64,000 nucleotides of DNA from an uncultured Lachnospiraceae bacterium (GTDB lineage Bacteria > Bacillota > Clostridia > Lachnospirales > Lachnospiraceae), in the NCBI GenBank assembly GCA_947367855.1, contig CANBFE010000018.1, forward strand, positions 12,860-76,859, given 5' to 3'. Within the stretch, counting starts at the first letter, position 1, and the number at the start of each line of letters is the position of its first letter. This document shows, piece by piece, positions 33,667-42,514 of the stretch. The position numbers and the translations under genes are program-made. The notes under the pieces were generated by a model. It was not told the DNA's origin, did no database searches, and worked only from the letters and a program-made list of their open reading frames with translations.

Positions 33667-34656
33667 TTGAAGAAACATATTTCCGACAGCAGATATTCAA
33701 TTCTGAAGGGACTGCTTTTTGTCCTGTTTCTGTCAGTGGGACTGCATCTGGCGGTATTACTGCTTTATATGCCCAATGATATCATTCGCACATGGCAGTG
33801 CTTTTACGCGTTGGAAGAAGGGGAAGCCCAGATTCTGGTAGTGGGAAGCAGCCATGCCTATGCCACCTTTGACCCGGATGTTATCTACCGGATGACCGGA
33901 AAGAGCAGCTATATTCTGGCCTCCAACTCGCAGAATACAGTGCAGGCCTATTTTAATGTAAAAGAAGCCCTGCATTATCAGCGTCCGGAAGTCATTATTC
34001 TGGAGGCATTTTCCCTGAACGATGACAATAACTGGAGATACGGCGATAATCCTGACCGGGACTGGAAGAAGGAGTCCAATATCGACGGGATGCGTATGGG
34101 ACTGACAAAGCTTCAGGCCATTATGGAACAGTACGAGATGCGCAACTGGGGGTATGCGCTGTTCCCCATTGTCAGATGCCACGGTAACTGGGCGAATATG
34201 GCGGTGCTGAATTCAAATCTGGAGTTCTTCACAAAGGGAGCGGGGGACTATTCTTCCTTCCATCCAAGCAAGACTTCCATGTCAAAGTCCACAGCCAGGG
34301 AGTATGCCGAGGCCGGGTACAACCCTTACGAGTGGGTGATTTCAGGAACCAATGAGGATCATTTCCGAAAGCTTGCCGGATTGTGCCGGGAGGAGGGAAT
34401 TCCCTTGTGTGTGGTCATGGCTCCCATGTATGACGTGTATATCCGTTCTACCAATTATGACAGCTGCACGGATAAAATCTCTGCCCTGACCGAGAGTGAG
34501 GATGTGTTTTTTCTGGACTGTAACCTGCATTATGATGAGATCGGTCTGGTGGCGGAGGACTTTGAGGACGCGTTTAACGGCTATCATCACTTGAATGGCA
34601 AAGGCGCGAAAAAGGTGACGGAGTTTGTCATGGAGACGCTCCGGGATAAAGAGTGA
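33667..34656 (+). CDS. Membrane-anchored SGNH-type protein of an O-acylation pair (AlgX/DltD-like)
   Basis: The product is 329 residues. One N-terminal transmembrane helix (GLLFVLFLSVGLHLAVLLLY) is followed by an extracellular SGNH-like domain. VVGSSHAYATFDPDV gives the block I GSSH with the nucleophilic Ser, and HHLNGKGAK near the end gives the catalytic H region. Such proteins work with an MBOAT protein to transfer acyl groups to cell-surface polymers, and an MBOAT gene follows 17 bases on. The start is a TTG with AAGGAGGGG ahead, the only codon that keeps the membrane helix. The acceptor polymer is unknown. Confidence 0.85.
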   Translation: MKKHISDSRYSILKGLLFVLFLSVGLHLAVLLLYMPNDIIRTWQCFYALEEGEAQILVVGSSHAYATFDPDVIYRMTGKSSYILASNSQNTVQAYFNVKEALHYQRPEVIILEAFSLNDDNNWRYGDNPDRDWKKESNIDGMRMGLTKLQAIMEQYEMRNWGYALFPIVRCHGNWANMAVLNSNLEFFTKGAGDYSSFHPSKTSMSKSTAREYAEAGYNPYEWVISGTNEDHFRKLAGLCREEGIPLCVVMAPMYDVYIRSTNYDSCTDKISALTESEDVFFLDCNLHYDEIGLVAEDFEDAFNGYHHLNGKGAKKVTEFVMETLRDKE

Positions 34657-34672
34657 TGGGGAGGAGTGGACT

Positions 34673-36175
34673 GTGTTATTTCATTCAGGTAGTTTTCTGA
34701 TTTTTTTCCCGATTGTGGCGCTGCTGTATTTTTTGGTTCCCTGTAAGGTGAAGCATCTTTGGCTGTTGGCAGCCAGCTATTATTTCTATATGAGCTGGAA
34801 TCCGGAATATGCAGTTCTGATTCTGGTTTCCACCGTGAGTACCTGGGGCAGCGCCCTGCTTCTCTCTGCCTGGCGGGAGCGGGGCGGAAAGCAGTGGGAT
34901 AGGGCCGGGGGATGGTGCCTGGCAGGATGTGTGGCGCTGAATCTTGGGATATTATTCTTCTTTAAATACTATGGATTTGCGGCGGACAGTGTGGAGAAGC
35001 TTTTTTCCCTGGGAAATATCTCCCTGGAGCTGCCTGTCTTTGACGTGCTTTTGCCGGTGGGCATCTCGTTTTATACCTTTCAGGCCATAGGCTATCTGGT
35101 GGATGTCTGGCGGGGAGAGACCCGGGCGGAGAAGAATTTTCTGCACTATGCGCTGTTTCTGTCCTTTTTTCCTCAGTTGGTGGCAGGGCCCATTGAGCGC
35201 AGCGGGAATCTGCTGCATCAGATACGGGAACCCCATAAATTCGACTCCGGGCGGGTGAAGGACGGCCTGCTTTTAATGGGGTGGGGATTTTTTCAGAAAC
35301 TGGTGATTGCGGACCGTATTGCCATTCTGGTGGATGGGGTCTACGGAGACTACACCGGTTATTCCGGGCTTCAGATTGCACTGGCTACAGCCCTGTTTGC
35401 ATTTCAGATCTACTGTGATTTTGCGGGGTATTCCGATATTGCCATAGGCGCGGCAAGAGTGATGGGCTTTAACCTGACGAAGAATTTCAGGAGTCCTTAT
35501 TATGCCACTACGGTGAGCGGGTTCTGGCGTAACTGGCACATTTCCCTGACCACATGGTTTCGGGACTATGTGTACATTCCCCTTGGAGGGAACCGCTGCG
35601 GAAAGGGCAGGAAGTACCGTAACATCCTGCTGACCTTTGGCGCTAGCGGGCTTTGGCATGGAGCAGGCTGGAATTTTGTGGTCTGGGGGCTGTTTAACGG
35701 GCTGTACCATGTGGCGGGGGATCTGACCGGAACTCTGCGGAACAGGCTGCGGGACAGGTTCCATGTACGCACGGACTGTGGGAGTTATCGGCTGCTGCAG
35801 GGCCTTGTGACTTTTGGGCTGGTGGATTTCGCCTGGCTTTTTTTCCGGGCGGAGAGCTTTACGACAGCTTTGGAGATGCTCCGGCATGGGATGCATAATA
35901 TCGGACTGTACGGTTTCTTCAGCACAGACAATCTGTTGGGCATACAGACCATGACGTTAACCGAGAAGGATTTCGTTCTTATGATATTGGCATTGATGGT
36001 GCTGATGGTGGTGGATTATGGGAAGAGGAGAGGAGTGGACTTCAAGGGAGTGCTTGCGCGGCAGAATATCTGGTTTCGGTGGATTGTTTACTATATAATA
36101 ATCTTCTCAATTTTGATTTTTGGAGTTTACGGGCCTTCCTATGACGCGTCCGCGTTTATCTATTTTCAGTTTTAG
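34673..36175 (+). CDS. MBOAT O-acyltransferase (AlgI/DltB-like)
   Basis: The product is about 500 residues with some ten hydrophobic segments. The MBOAT signature is clear: LPVGISFYTFQAIGYLVDVW, FFPQLVAGPIER, CDFAGYSDIAIG, FWRNWHISLTTWFRDYVYIP and ASGLWHGAGWNF, in which the WH histidine is the catalytic residue. It moves acyl groups across the membrane for modification of a polysaccharide or teichoic acid by the adjacent SGNH protein. GTG 34673 is chosen because GGAGGAG lies six bases ahead; an upstream in-frame ORF start at 34625 overlaps the preceding gene. No polymer-synthesis genes are adjacent, so the acceptor is open. Confidence 0.9.
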   Translation: MLFHSGSFLIFFPIVALLYFLVPCKVKHLWLLAASYYFYMSWNPEYAVLILVSTVSTWGSALLLSAWRERGGKQWDRAGGWCLAGCVALNLGILFFFKYYGFAADSVEKLFSLGNISLELPVFDVLLPVGISFYTFQAIGYLVDVWRGETRAEKNFLHYALFLSFFPQLVAGPIERSGNLLHQIREPHKFDSGRVKDGLLLMGWGFFQKLVIADRIAILVDGVYGDYTGYSGLQIALATALFAFQIYCDFAGYSDIAIGAARVMGFNLTKNFRSPYYATTVSGFWRNWHISLTTWFRDYVYIPLGGNRCGKGRKYRNILLTFGASGLWHGAGWNFVVWGLFNGLYHVAGDLTGTLRNRLRDRFHVRTDCGSYRLLQGLVTFGLVDFAWLFFRAESFTTALEMLRHGMHNIGLYGFFSTDNLLGIQTMTLTEKDFVLMILALMVLMVVDYGKRRGVDFKGVLARQNIWFRWIVYYIIIFSILIFGVYGPSYDASAFIYFQF

Positions 36176-36210
36176 GATTTTCCGGGTCAGGGATTAATTG
36201 CGCATTTTAA

Positions 36211-36239
36211 TTGAGGATTTCATCAAAACGGGATATAAT
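36211..36239 (+). promoter_or_regulatory. Sigma-A-type promoter of the GHKL kinase gene
   Basis: TTGAGG, 17 bases, TATAAT at 36234-36239. It would let the kinase be made separately from the upstream acylation genes. Confidence 0.65.
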
Positions 36240-36304
36240 TGATTGCAGCAGGGCGTAGGGTTCAGGCGCAGCTGTAATCGGGATAAGGACGGTTGGTGGA
36301 ATAA

Positions 36305-37609
36305 ATGTTCAACAGTAATGCGGTGAATATAATATTGTTAATTACAAACCTGCTTCCGGCAGGCGCGCTGTGTGTCCATTGGAGCCGGAAAGACAGAACA
36401 AAGGCGGGAGCGGCGGAAACGCCGCTTCCGGAAGCAGCGGCATATCTCCTGGAATTTGCCGTCTACGGAGCTGGGGTGATACGAATGGCGGATTTGATTC
36501 TGCAGGGAATTGCCTTTTCGGGAGGGGAGTCAGGGGCATTGCCTGGAGTCAGGATTCTGTTGGCGGAGAGTCTGCTGCTTTTGTTTCCTCTGGGAAAGCT
36601 GCTGCAGCGGTGGAAACAGGAGGAGAGCTGCCGGGAGAAAGTAACGGAATGGGAAAGCAGCGGAATGCGCGGGTCTGGATGCGGAAACCGGGAATCGGGC
36701 ATAATGCAGGGCATTTTGAATGAGGGCGAGTATTTTCTGGGCCTGGCGCTGCTTCTGGAGCTGACGCTGCAGGGATGGAAGGAGACAACGGAGCTGCTCT
36801 TGGTTTTCGGCAGGCAGATTTGGCTGCTGTTTTTCTTTTTCTGCTTCGGGTATCTGAAACAAAGGCGAAGAGAGCGGCAGTACGCAGGCTGCTATTGGAA
36901 CGGGGCAGGTATACCGGAGGTTCGGAAAGGGACATTCTTTGGGGGCAATGCCCCAAATACCAGGCATGCCCCAAATACCGGGCATGCAGACCAGGCTGAG
37001 TATCTGCGGAACGTGGAGCAGCAGTACCAGCGCACCCGGGAGTTGTGGCATGATCTGAAAAATCATATCCGGGTACTGGAGATTCTGGCGGAGGAAAAGC
37101 GGTTCGAAGAGCTTACGGACTACTTGGACAGCTTCCGGAAGGATGTGGAGAGGAGGATGATTCCCTCCAGGACGGGCTGCGCCCCGGTGGATGCCCTGTT
37201 GGGGGACAAGCTTTATCAGGCGGGAAAGCAGGACACGGAGATGAAGTTAGAGCTGTGCGGGCTGTCGCAGACGGGATTAGCGGCAGTGGATTTGTGCGTG
37301 ATACTGGGCAACCTTCTGGACAACGCCCTGGAAGCCTGCAGCGGAATATCCGGGGAAAAGCGGATTGTGCTGCGGATGCGCCGGGAGGAGGAATTCTGCT
37401 ATATTACCGTGGTCAATACGGCAGAGGAACCGGTTCGGGCAGGAGAGGGGTATCTTTCCGCAAAGGGAGACAGAATAAACGGCGTCGGCCACGGACTGGG
37501 GCTGCGCAGCGCAGAACGGACAGCCCACAGGTACGGAGGACTCCTTGTGACGGATTACAGTCAGGGAGAGTTCAAGGCGGTGGTGCGGCTGCAGTTTTCT
37601 CACAGGTAG
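36305..37609 (+). CDS. GHKL sensor histidine kinase
   Basis: The product is 434 residues. The N-terminal half has several hydrophobic segments (IILLITNLLPAGAL, AESLLLLFPLGKLL, EYFLGLALLLELTL, WLLFFFFCFGYL), so a polytopic membrane sensor. The phosphoacceptor region is RELWHDLKNHIRVLE, and the ATPase has ILGNLLDNALEACSG and GHGLGLRSAERTAH, typical of GHKL kinases of the AgrC group. A short duplication (APNTRHAPNTGHA) precedes the His box. The likely partner is the LytTR regulator at 32771, by class and proximity. An ABC exporter pair lies downstream beyond a toxin-antitoxin locus. The signal is unknown. Confidence 0.85.
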   Translation: MFNSNAVNIILLITNLLPAGALCVHWSRKDRTKAGAAETPLPEAAAYLLEFAVYGAGVIRMADLILQGIAFSGGESGALPGVRILLAESLLLLFPLGKLLQRWKQEESCREKVTEWESSGMRGSGCGNRESGIMQGILNEGEYFLGLALLLELTLQGWKETTELLLVFGRQIWLLFFFFCFGYLKQRRRERQYAGCYWNGAGIPEVRKGTFFGGNAPNTRHAPNTGHADQAEYLRNVEQQYQRTRELWHDLKNHIRVLEILAEEKRFEELTDYLDSFRKDVERRMIPSRTGCAPVDALLGDKLYQAGKQDTEMKLELCGLSQTGLAAVDLCVILGNLLDNALEACSGISGEKRIVLRMRREEEFCYITVVNTAEEPVRAGEGYLSAKGDRINGVGHGLGLRSAERTAHRYGGLLVTDYSQGEFKAVVRLQFSHR

Positions 37610-37680
37610 CTCAGTCGGATTAAGAACAACCTTTATCAATCCGTATGGCAAGTGGGAAAAAGAAAAAAGTTGGAAACCGC

Positions 37681-37709
37681 TTGTAGCGTCCGACATTTTG
37701 TGATAAAAT
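37681..37709 (+). promoter_or_regulatory. Promoter of the type I toxin mRNA
   Basis: TTGTAG (37681-37686), 17 bases, TAAAAT (37704-37709). It leaves a structured leader of about 110 bases before the toxin start. This contains GGGTACTGCC...GGCGGCTAGT, closely similar to the start of the antisense RNA (GGGATACTGCC...GACGGCTAGT). Confidence 0.55.
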
Positions 37710-37823
37710 CTGCATAAGGGTACTGCCATAACGGTAGGCGGCTAGTTCTTCTGCGGAGGGACTGTGACCCTCCGATTACATAGAAACCTGCCTGCAGGAA
37801 TCTGGGAAAGGAGGGCTTTGCCA

Positions 37824-37928
37824 ATGTTGACAATGGAAGGTCTGATAGCGGTCATCAGCTTATGCCTGACTGCCTTCGGACTCGGATATGCGATAGGAAG
37901 CAAGGATAATAATAAATCACAAAAATAG
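37824..37928 (+). CDS. Small hydrophobic toxin, Fst/holin-like, of a type I toxin-antitoxin system
   Basis: The product is 34 residues: a single membrane helix GLIAVISLCLTAFGLGYAIG followed by a charged tail (SKDNNKSQK). This fits the short toxins annotated as putative holin-like toxins and related to Fst. AAGGAGGG lies ahead of the ATG. The stop codon falls inside a stem shared with the convergent antisense RNA, exactly the layout of the par/fst loci. Over-expression would be expected to disturb the membrane. Family assignment rests on size, helix, context and RNA architecture rather than strong sequence identity. Confidence 0.7.
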   Translation: MLTMEGLIAVISLCLTAFGLGYAIGSKDNNKSQK

Positions 37929-38009
37929 CCGCCCCGGTCCGCAAAACTAAGGCGACTATTTTTGTTTGCTCAAATTCGGACTAGCCGTCTATCGGCAGTA
38001 TCCCTTTAT
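37920..38009 (-). ncRNA. Predicted antisense antitoxin RNA of the type I locus
   Basis: A consensus promoter on the minus strand (38016-38044) would start transcription near 38009, running toward the toxin gene and stopping at the shared terminator. Its first bases repeat a motif of the toxin leader, which is how Fst-type antitoxin RNAs recognise their target. The ends are estimates. Confidence 0.6.
37924..37963. terminator. Bidirectional terminator shared by toxin mRNA and antitoxin RNA
   Basis: AATAGCCGCC (37924-37933) pairs with GGCGACTATT (37951-37960) with one G-T-type mismatch. Runs of A precede and runs of T follow, so it can stop transcripts in both directions. Confidence 0.7.
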
Positions 38010-38015
38010 GTTTTT

Positions 38016-38044
38016 ATTGTAACAGATTTCCCCGGGGCTGTCAA
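38016..38044 (-). promoter_or_regulatory. Consensus promoter of the antitoxin RNA
   Basis: On the minus strand TTGACA (38039-38044), 17 bases, TACAAT (38016-38021). It is one of the best sigma-A promoters in the window and points at no protein gene, only across the toxin region. From 38045 to 38258 I see nothing further. Confidence 0.75.
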
Positions 38045-38258
38045 ATGCCGTGGGGATTTTTCGTTATTTTTTCAGGCAGGCAGGATTTTGCGGGCAGCTC
38101 CGCCGGGTGTATTCTGCCGAAAATGACAAAAACTCTGCCAAAAGGAACAGGAATGCCCCAAAGCGTCCCGTGATATGCTATGATGGATGCAGAAGGGGAG
38201 CCTGTGGGTGGGTTCACCGGAAAGAAATCCGTTTTGCGGATAGCGTGGAGGAGAGGTC

Positions 38259-40076
38259 ATGAAGGTGATAAGAAACTGTGCCCTGTCTGTGGGACTCACG
38301 GTAAAGTATGCGCCATGGAACGCTTTGCTGTACATTCTGGTTTGTCTGACGCCGGGATTTTTCAGCGGACTGAGGGTGGTTCTGGTGCAGAGACTGGTGG
38401 ACGGCGGAATGGACTATGGAACCACAGGGCAGGGGATGGAGGGGCTTCTGCTGAGCGGCAGCCTTTTGATTGCCATGCTTTTTGTCTGGTTTGTCTTTGA
38501 ACGGCTGCAGGGATACGAGGAAAAAGTACTGGAAATCCGTCTGATCAGAAACATGGCGCCGGACATTCTCAAGAAACTTGACAGGTTGGAGTACGGCGCC
38601 TTTGAATCTCCGGATGTGCAGGGGATATTAAAGCGCATCGGGGAGGAACCCTGGCAGAAGGTGAAAAACTGCTATATCGGAAGCATAAACACGGTCCGGA
38701 CGCTGCTGTCCATCTTCTTTATGCTGGGGGTCTATGCGGCGGTGTCTTTCTGGATCGGTGCAGGGATCTTTTTGGTGGCAGTTCCCATGCTGCTGCTGAA
38801 TCTTGCTGCCACGAAGCGGCTGCAGGCCCTGCTGTGCGACACCACCATGGAAGCCCGGAAACTGGAAGATCTGAAAAGGCTGTTTCAGGACAGAAATGCC
38901 ATGTATGAGATGAAAGTGTTTGGAAGCCGGGAGATGATGGCGGAAAAATGGCGCAGGTTCAGCGGCGGCGTGGAGGAGGAGATCCGGAAGGCGGGCGGCC
39001 GGGTGGTGGTTCTGGAGGGCGCCAGCAGGCTTCTCAACATTACCTATTTTGTCTTTATTATCATCGCTTTGGCGTACCTGTTTTTACAGGGAAGCGTTAC
39101 AATCGGACAGTTCACCGCAGTGATCGGCTCCCTGCATTCCATAACGAATCAGATGCTGTCCGCTTCCTGGACAGTGACGAATACATTTCGGACTGCTATG
39201 GATGTGGAGCATTACCGGGAATTTCTGAATCTTCCGGAGCGCAGGGACAGGGGAAACGTGGAGGCTCTGGCCCATGGGGATATCGCCTTTGAGAATGTGA
39301 GCTTTACCTATCCCGGCACGGACAGACAGGTGCTGAAGAATGTCACCTTCAGGATAAAGGCGGGGGAGCGTGTGGCCTTTGTGGGGGAAAACGGAGCCGG
39401 AAAGTCCACTTTGGTAAAGCTTCTCAGCGGCCTGTATGAGCCGGATACAGGGAGGGTGCTGATTGGCGGCGCGCCGGTCCGGGAGCTGTCGGAGGCTCTG
39501 CGGAAAAGATGCCTGTCCGTGGTGTTCCAGGATTTCCAGGAGTATGAGCTTACCCTGCGGGAAAATGTGGCACTGGGAGACATTGCATGGATTGGGGAGG
39601 ACGCCCGGATCAAAACGGCTCTGGATCAGGCAGGCGGAGCAGGGCTGTATCTTGGGGCGGAAAAGGAACTGGACCGCAATCTGGGGCATCTGGAGACGGA
39701 CGGGGAGAATCTGTCCCGGGGGCAATGGCAGCGGGTGGCCATCGCCAGGGCGTTTCTGGCGGATGCGGCGTTCTGTGTACTGGATGAACCCACGGCGGCT
39801 CTGGACCCCATTGCCGAGAGCCGTATGTACGAGAATTTTGCCCGGATTTTTCATAAAAACGGAACTATCATGATCTCCCACCGCCTGGCCAGTGCGAAAC
39901 TGGCAGACCGGATTCTGGTGTTGGACGGGGGGCGGATTGTGCAGGACGGCAGCCATGAACAGCTGATGGAAACGGAGGGGCTGTACAGAACCATGTTCCT
40001 GGCCCAGAGCTCGTGGTACACGGAGCAGGCGGAAAAGGAGCAGGATTCTGACCTGGAGAAGGGAGGCAGAGGATGA
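38259..40076 (+). CDS. ABC exporter half-transporter (module 1, first subunit)
   Basis: The product is 605 residues, a transmembrane domain fused to a nucleotide-binding domain. Hydrophobic helices are spread over about residues 20-310. The NBD has Walker A VGENGAGKST, Q-loop VVFQDFQEY, signature LSRGQWQRVAIARAF, Walker B FCVLDEPTAALD and H-loop MISHRLA. The signature Arg (LSRGQ for LSGGQ) is a common variant. GGAGAGG precedes the ATG. It overlaps the next ABC gene by four bases, so the two form a heterodimer. No peptidase C39 domain is present. The substrate is unknown, but linkage to GHKL/LytTR regulators suggests peptide export or immunity. Confidence 0.9.
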   Translation: MKVIRNCALSVGLTVKYAPWNALLYILVCLTPGFFSGLRVVLVQRLVDGGMDYGTTGQGMEGLLLSGSLLIAMLFVWFVFERLQGYEEKVLEIRLIRNMAPDILKKLDRLEYGAFESPDVQGILKRIGEEPWQKVKNCYIGSINTVRTLLSIFFMLGVYAAVSFWIGAGIFLVAVPMLLLNLAATKRLQALLCDTTMEARKLEDLKRLFQDRNAMYEMKVFGSREMMAEKWRRFSGGVEEEIRKAGGRVVVLEGASRLLNITYFVFIIIALAYLFLQGSVTIGQFTAVIGSLHSITNQMLSASWTVTNTFRTAMDVEHYREFLNLPERRDRGNVEALAHGDIAFENVSFTYPGTDRQVLKNVTFRIKAGERVAFVGENGAGKSTLVKLLSGLYEPDTGRVLIGGAPVRELSEALRKRCLSVVFQDFQEYELTLRENVALGDIAWIGEDARIKTALDQAGGAGLYLGAEKELDRNLGHLETDGENLSRGQWQRVAIARAFLADAAFCVLDEPTAALDPIAESRMYENFARIFHKNGTIMISHRLASAKLADRILVLDGGRIVQDGSHEQLMETEGLYRTMFLAQSSWYTEQAEKEQDSDLEKGGRG

Positions 40077-41842
40077 AAGGGATAAGAAAGCATTTGGCGT
40101 GTTTTGGCCTGGCAATCCGGGATATGCAGAAATTTATGCCTTTTCTGCTGTGGGGAAAGCTGATTTCCAGTATTGCCGAGGCAGTGCTGCAGGTGTGGCA
40201 GCCTGTGCTGATCGCGGAACTGTTCCGGCTTGCGGCTGATCTGGAGGGCGGAAATCTCCTTCTTTTTAAACGGGATATCGTATTTCTGTGTATCTGTATT
40301 GGTTCGCCTGCGGTATGTACCATGCTGCTGCGGGCGGTGGGGTTGTACGGTGAAGGGAAAAAGGAAACCTGTTACGGATGGAAAATGTATGATTTTGCCG
40401 GGAAACTGCGGCTTGAGGCTCTGGAGAAGCCGGAGGTACTGGACAGCTTCCGAAATGCGGACGCGGCCTATTCGCAGCATCTGGCGGCAAGCAGGATGTT
40501 TTCCTATCTGCTGATGGATGTGAGATCGGTATTGGTCTGCGTCAGCACCTTTTTCGTGGTGGGAAGCTTTTCCCTGTGGCTGCTTCCCGGGGCGGTGCTG
40601 GGCGTCCTGCCGTATCTGGCCATAGATATCTTCTCGGAAAAGCGCAGAAGCGGAACCTACAGGGGGCAGGCGGGGAAACGAAGGCGGCTTGTGTATCTCT
40701 GGAAGCTCTTCTGCACCAAAGAGCCCGTGAAGGAGATGCGCACCATGGGATTTTTCGGATTTCTGAAGGAGAAATGGGTGGCGGCCAATGTGGAAGTGGT
40801 CCGGGAGATGGAGGAAGTGGAGCTGAGGGCCATCCGGTGGTCCGCAGCGGGAATATTGCTGAAAAATCTGTGCTATGTGGCAAATGTGGCCATTGCGGTA
40901 ATTCTGATGGTCAGGGGAGAACTGGCGGTGGGGCAGTTTGCCGCCTGTCTTACCGCCTTCGGGCTGCTGCAGGACAATCTTTCCCTGCTGAGCACCTTTG
41001 TGGTGAGCTTCCTGCAGTCCTGGCATCATGTGGAGGAATATTATGACTTCTTCCGGGCGGAGACGGAAGAGGAGGGGCAGGAGGACTACCGGCCCTTCCG
41101 GCGTGAGATCACTTTGCACGGGGTGCATTTCCGTTATCCGGGCGGGGACCGGGATGCCCTGGACGGCGTGGATCTGACCATCAGGAAAGGAGAGCATGTG
41201 GTCATCGTGGGCGTCAACGGCTCCGGGAAGACCACATTGTCCAAGGTGCTGACGGGAACTTACCCGGCCTGTTCCGGGGATGTATGCTACGACGATCAGA
41301 AGATAACGGAAATAAAGAAAAACGGACTGTACAGGGATATTTCCATCGTGCCTCAGGATTTCGTTCATTATAATTTCTCTCTGGGAGAAAATATCACGGT
41401 GAGCGATTTTGGCCGCAGGGAGGACCAGGCGGGCCTGACCAAAGTGGCGGAAGCCGTGGGGATGCAGGAGCTGATGCGGGGAATCGGGGGACCGAAGGCG
41501 CAGCTGGGCAGGGAGTTCGGGGGAGTTGAGCTGTCCGGCGGAGAGTGGCAGAAGGTGGCCATCGCCAGGGGACTGTTTAGGGACAGCAGCCTGATTATTC
41601 TGGACGAACCCACCAGTGCACTGGACCCTCTGGTGGAGTATGAGATTCTCACCAATTTTCTGCGGTTAATCCAGGGAAAGACTTCCGTAATCATCTCCCA
41701 CAGGGTGGGCATCTGCAGGCACGCGGACAAGATTGTGGTGATGAAGGACGGAAAGGCGGTGGAATGGGGCAGTCATGAGGAACTGAAAAAGGCCGGCGGG
41801 GAATATGCCAGAATCTGGGGAGAGCAGGCCAAATGGTATTAG
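40073..41842 (+). CDS. ABC exporter half-transporter (module 1, second subunit)
   Basis: The product is 589 residues with the same TMD-NBD plan. Walker A is VGVNGSGKTT, signature LSGGEWQKVAIARGL, Walker B LIILDEPTSALD and H-loop IISHRVG. It is translationally coupled to the preceding subunit by ATGA overlap. Both NBDs look catalytically complete, including Glu after Walker B. A terminator directly follows. The pair resembles, in order and context, the pair at 58565-62447. Confidence 0.9.
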   Translation: MKGIRKHLACFGLAIRDMQKFMPFLLWGKLISSIAEAVLQVWQPVLIAELFRLAADLEGGNLLLFKRDIVFLCICIGSPAVCTMLLRAVGLYGEGKKETCYGWKMYDFAGKLRLEALEKPEVLDSFRNADAAYSQHLAASRMFSYLLMDVRSVLVCVSTFFVVGSFSLWLLPGAVLGVLPYLAIDIFSEKRRSGTYRGQAGKRRRLVYLWKLFCTKEPVKEMRTMGFFGFLKEKWVAANVEVVREMEEVELRAIRWSAAGILLKNLCYVANVAIAVILMVRGELAVGQFAACLTAFGLLQDNLSLLSTFVVSFLQSWHHVEEYYDFFRAETEEEGQEDYRPFRREITLHGVHFRYPGGDRDALDGVDLTIRKGEHVVIVGVNGSGKTTLSKVLTGTYPACSGDVCYDDQKITEIKKNGLYRDISIVPQDFVHYNFSLGENITVSDFGRREDQAGLTKVAEAVGMQELMRGIGGPKAQLGREFGGVELSGGEWQKVAIARGLFRDSSLIILDEPTSALDPLVEYEILTNFLRLIQGKTSVIISHRVGICRHADKIVVMKDGKAVEWGSHEELKKAGGEYARIWGEQAKWY

Positions 41843-41843
41843 A

Positions 41844-41864
41844 GGGGGCGATTGGCCCCCTTTT
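41844..41864 (+). terminator. Intrinsic terminator
   Basis: GGGGGC pairs with GCCCCC around GATTG, followed by TTTT and further T-rich sequence, two bases after the ABC stop. Confidence 0.85.
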
Positions 41865-41974
41865 AATTGTTTTTCAAATATCTTTAGAAATTCTTCCAAA
41901 ATCCCTGTGTTTGTAATTTATATTTTCAACATATACTGTCCTCAACAGAAAAAGACAAGTCAGGGGGGACAGTT

Positions 41975-42490
41975 ATGGACTTAGGTACACTTACTTATTA
42001 TTTTACCAGGTATGGGGCAATTGCCATTTTTGTGATCGTGTTTCTGGAGTATCTGAACCTGCCGGGATTTCCCGCAGGAATCATCATGCCCCTGTCCGGC
42101 ATTATGGCGGCAAAGGGGAATATCCATTTCTTCTGGGTGATGACAGTCTCTCTGGCGGCGGGGCTTCTGGGGAGCCTGGCGCTGTATGCTCTGGGCAGAA
42201 AGGGCGGCGAGGTGTTTCTGAATGCCTATACCAGGCGGTTTCCCAGACAGAAGGAAGTACTGGAAAAGAATCTGGAATGGATCAGGCAGAAGGGCTGCAT
42301 GGGCGTCTTTGTGGGGAAGCTTCTGCCCATGGTGCGGACCATCGTATCCATTCCGGCGGGCGTGGTGAAGATGGATCTGATGAAATATACGGTAAGCTCC
42401 GCCTGCGGGATACTGATCTGGAATTTCGCTTTTATCGGCGCGGGCTATGTACTGGGAGATCAGGTGTTTCAGCTGTTGGGGATGGCATAG
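41975..42490 (+). CDS. DedA-family membrane protein
   Basis: The product is 171 residues with about five hydrophobic segments. The DedA signature is present: FLEYLNLPGFPAGIIMPLSG near the start (re-entrant loop with Glu and Pro) and GCMGVFVGKLLPMVRTIVSIPAGVVKM near residue 115, containing the conserved Arg. Family members act in lipid-carrier or phospholipid flipping and membrane homeostasis. GGGGGGA lies ahead of the ATG. The glycosyltransferase gene begins 24 bases after its stop, so the two are probably an operon concerned with envelope lipids. Confidence 0.9.
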   Translation: MDLGTLTYYFTRYGAIAIFVIVFLEYLNLPGFPAGIIMPLSGIMAAKGNIHFFWVMTVSLAAGLLGSLALYALGRKGGEVFLNAYTRRFPRQKEVLEKNLEWIRQKGCMGVFVGKLLPMVRTIVSIPAGVVKMDLMKYTVSSACGILIWNFAFIGAGYVLGDQVFQLLGMA

Positions 42491-42514
42491 GATTGGGGAG
42501 AGGACGGACGAGAG

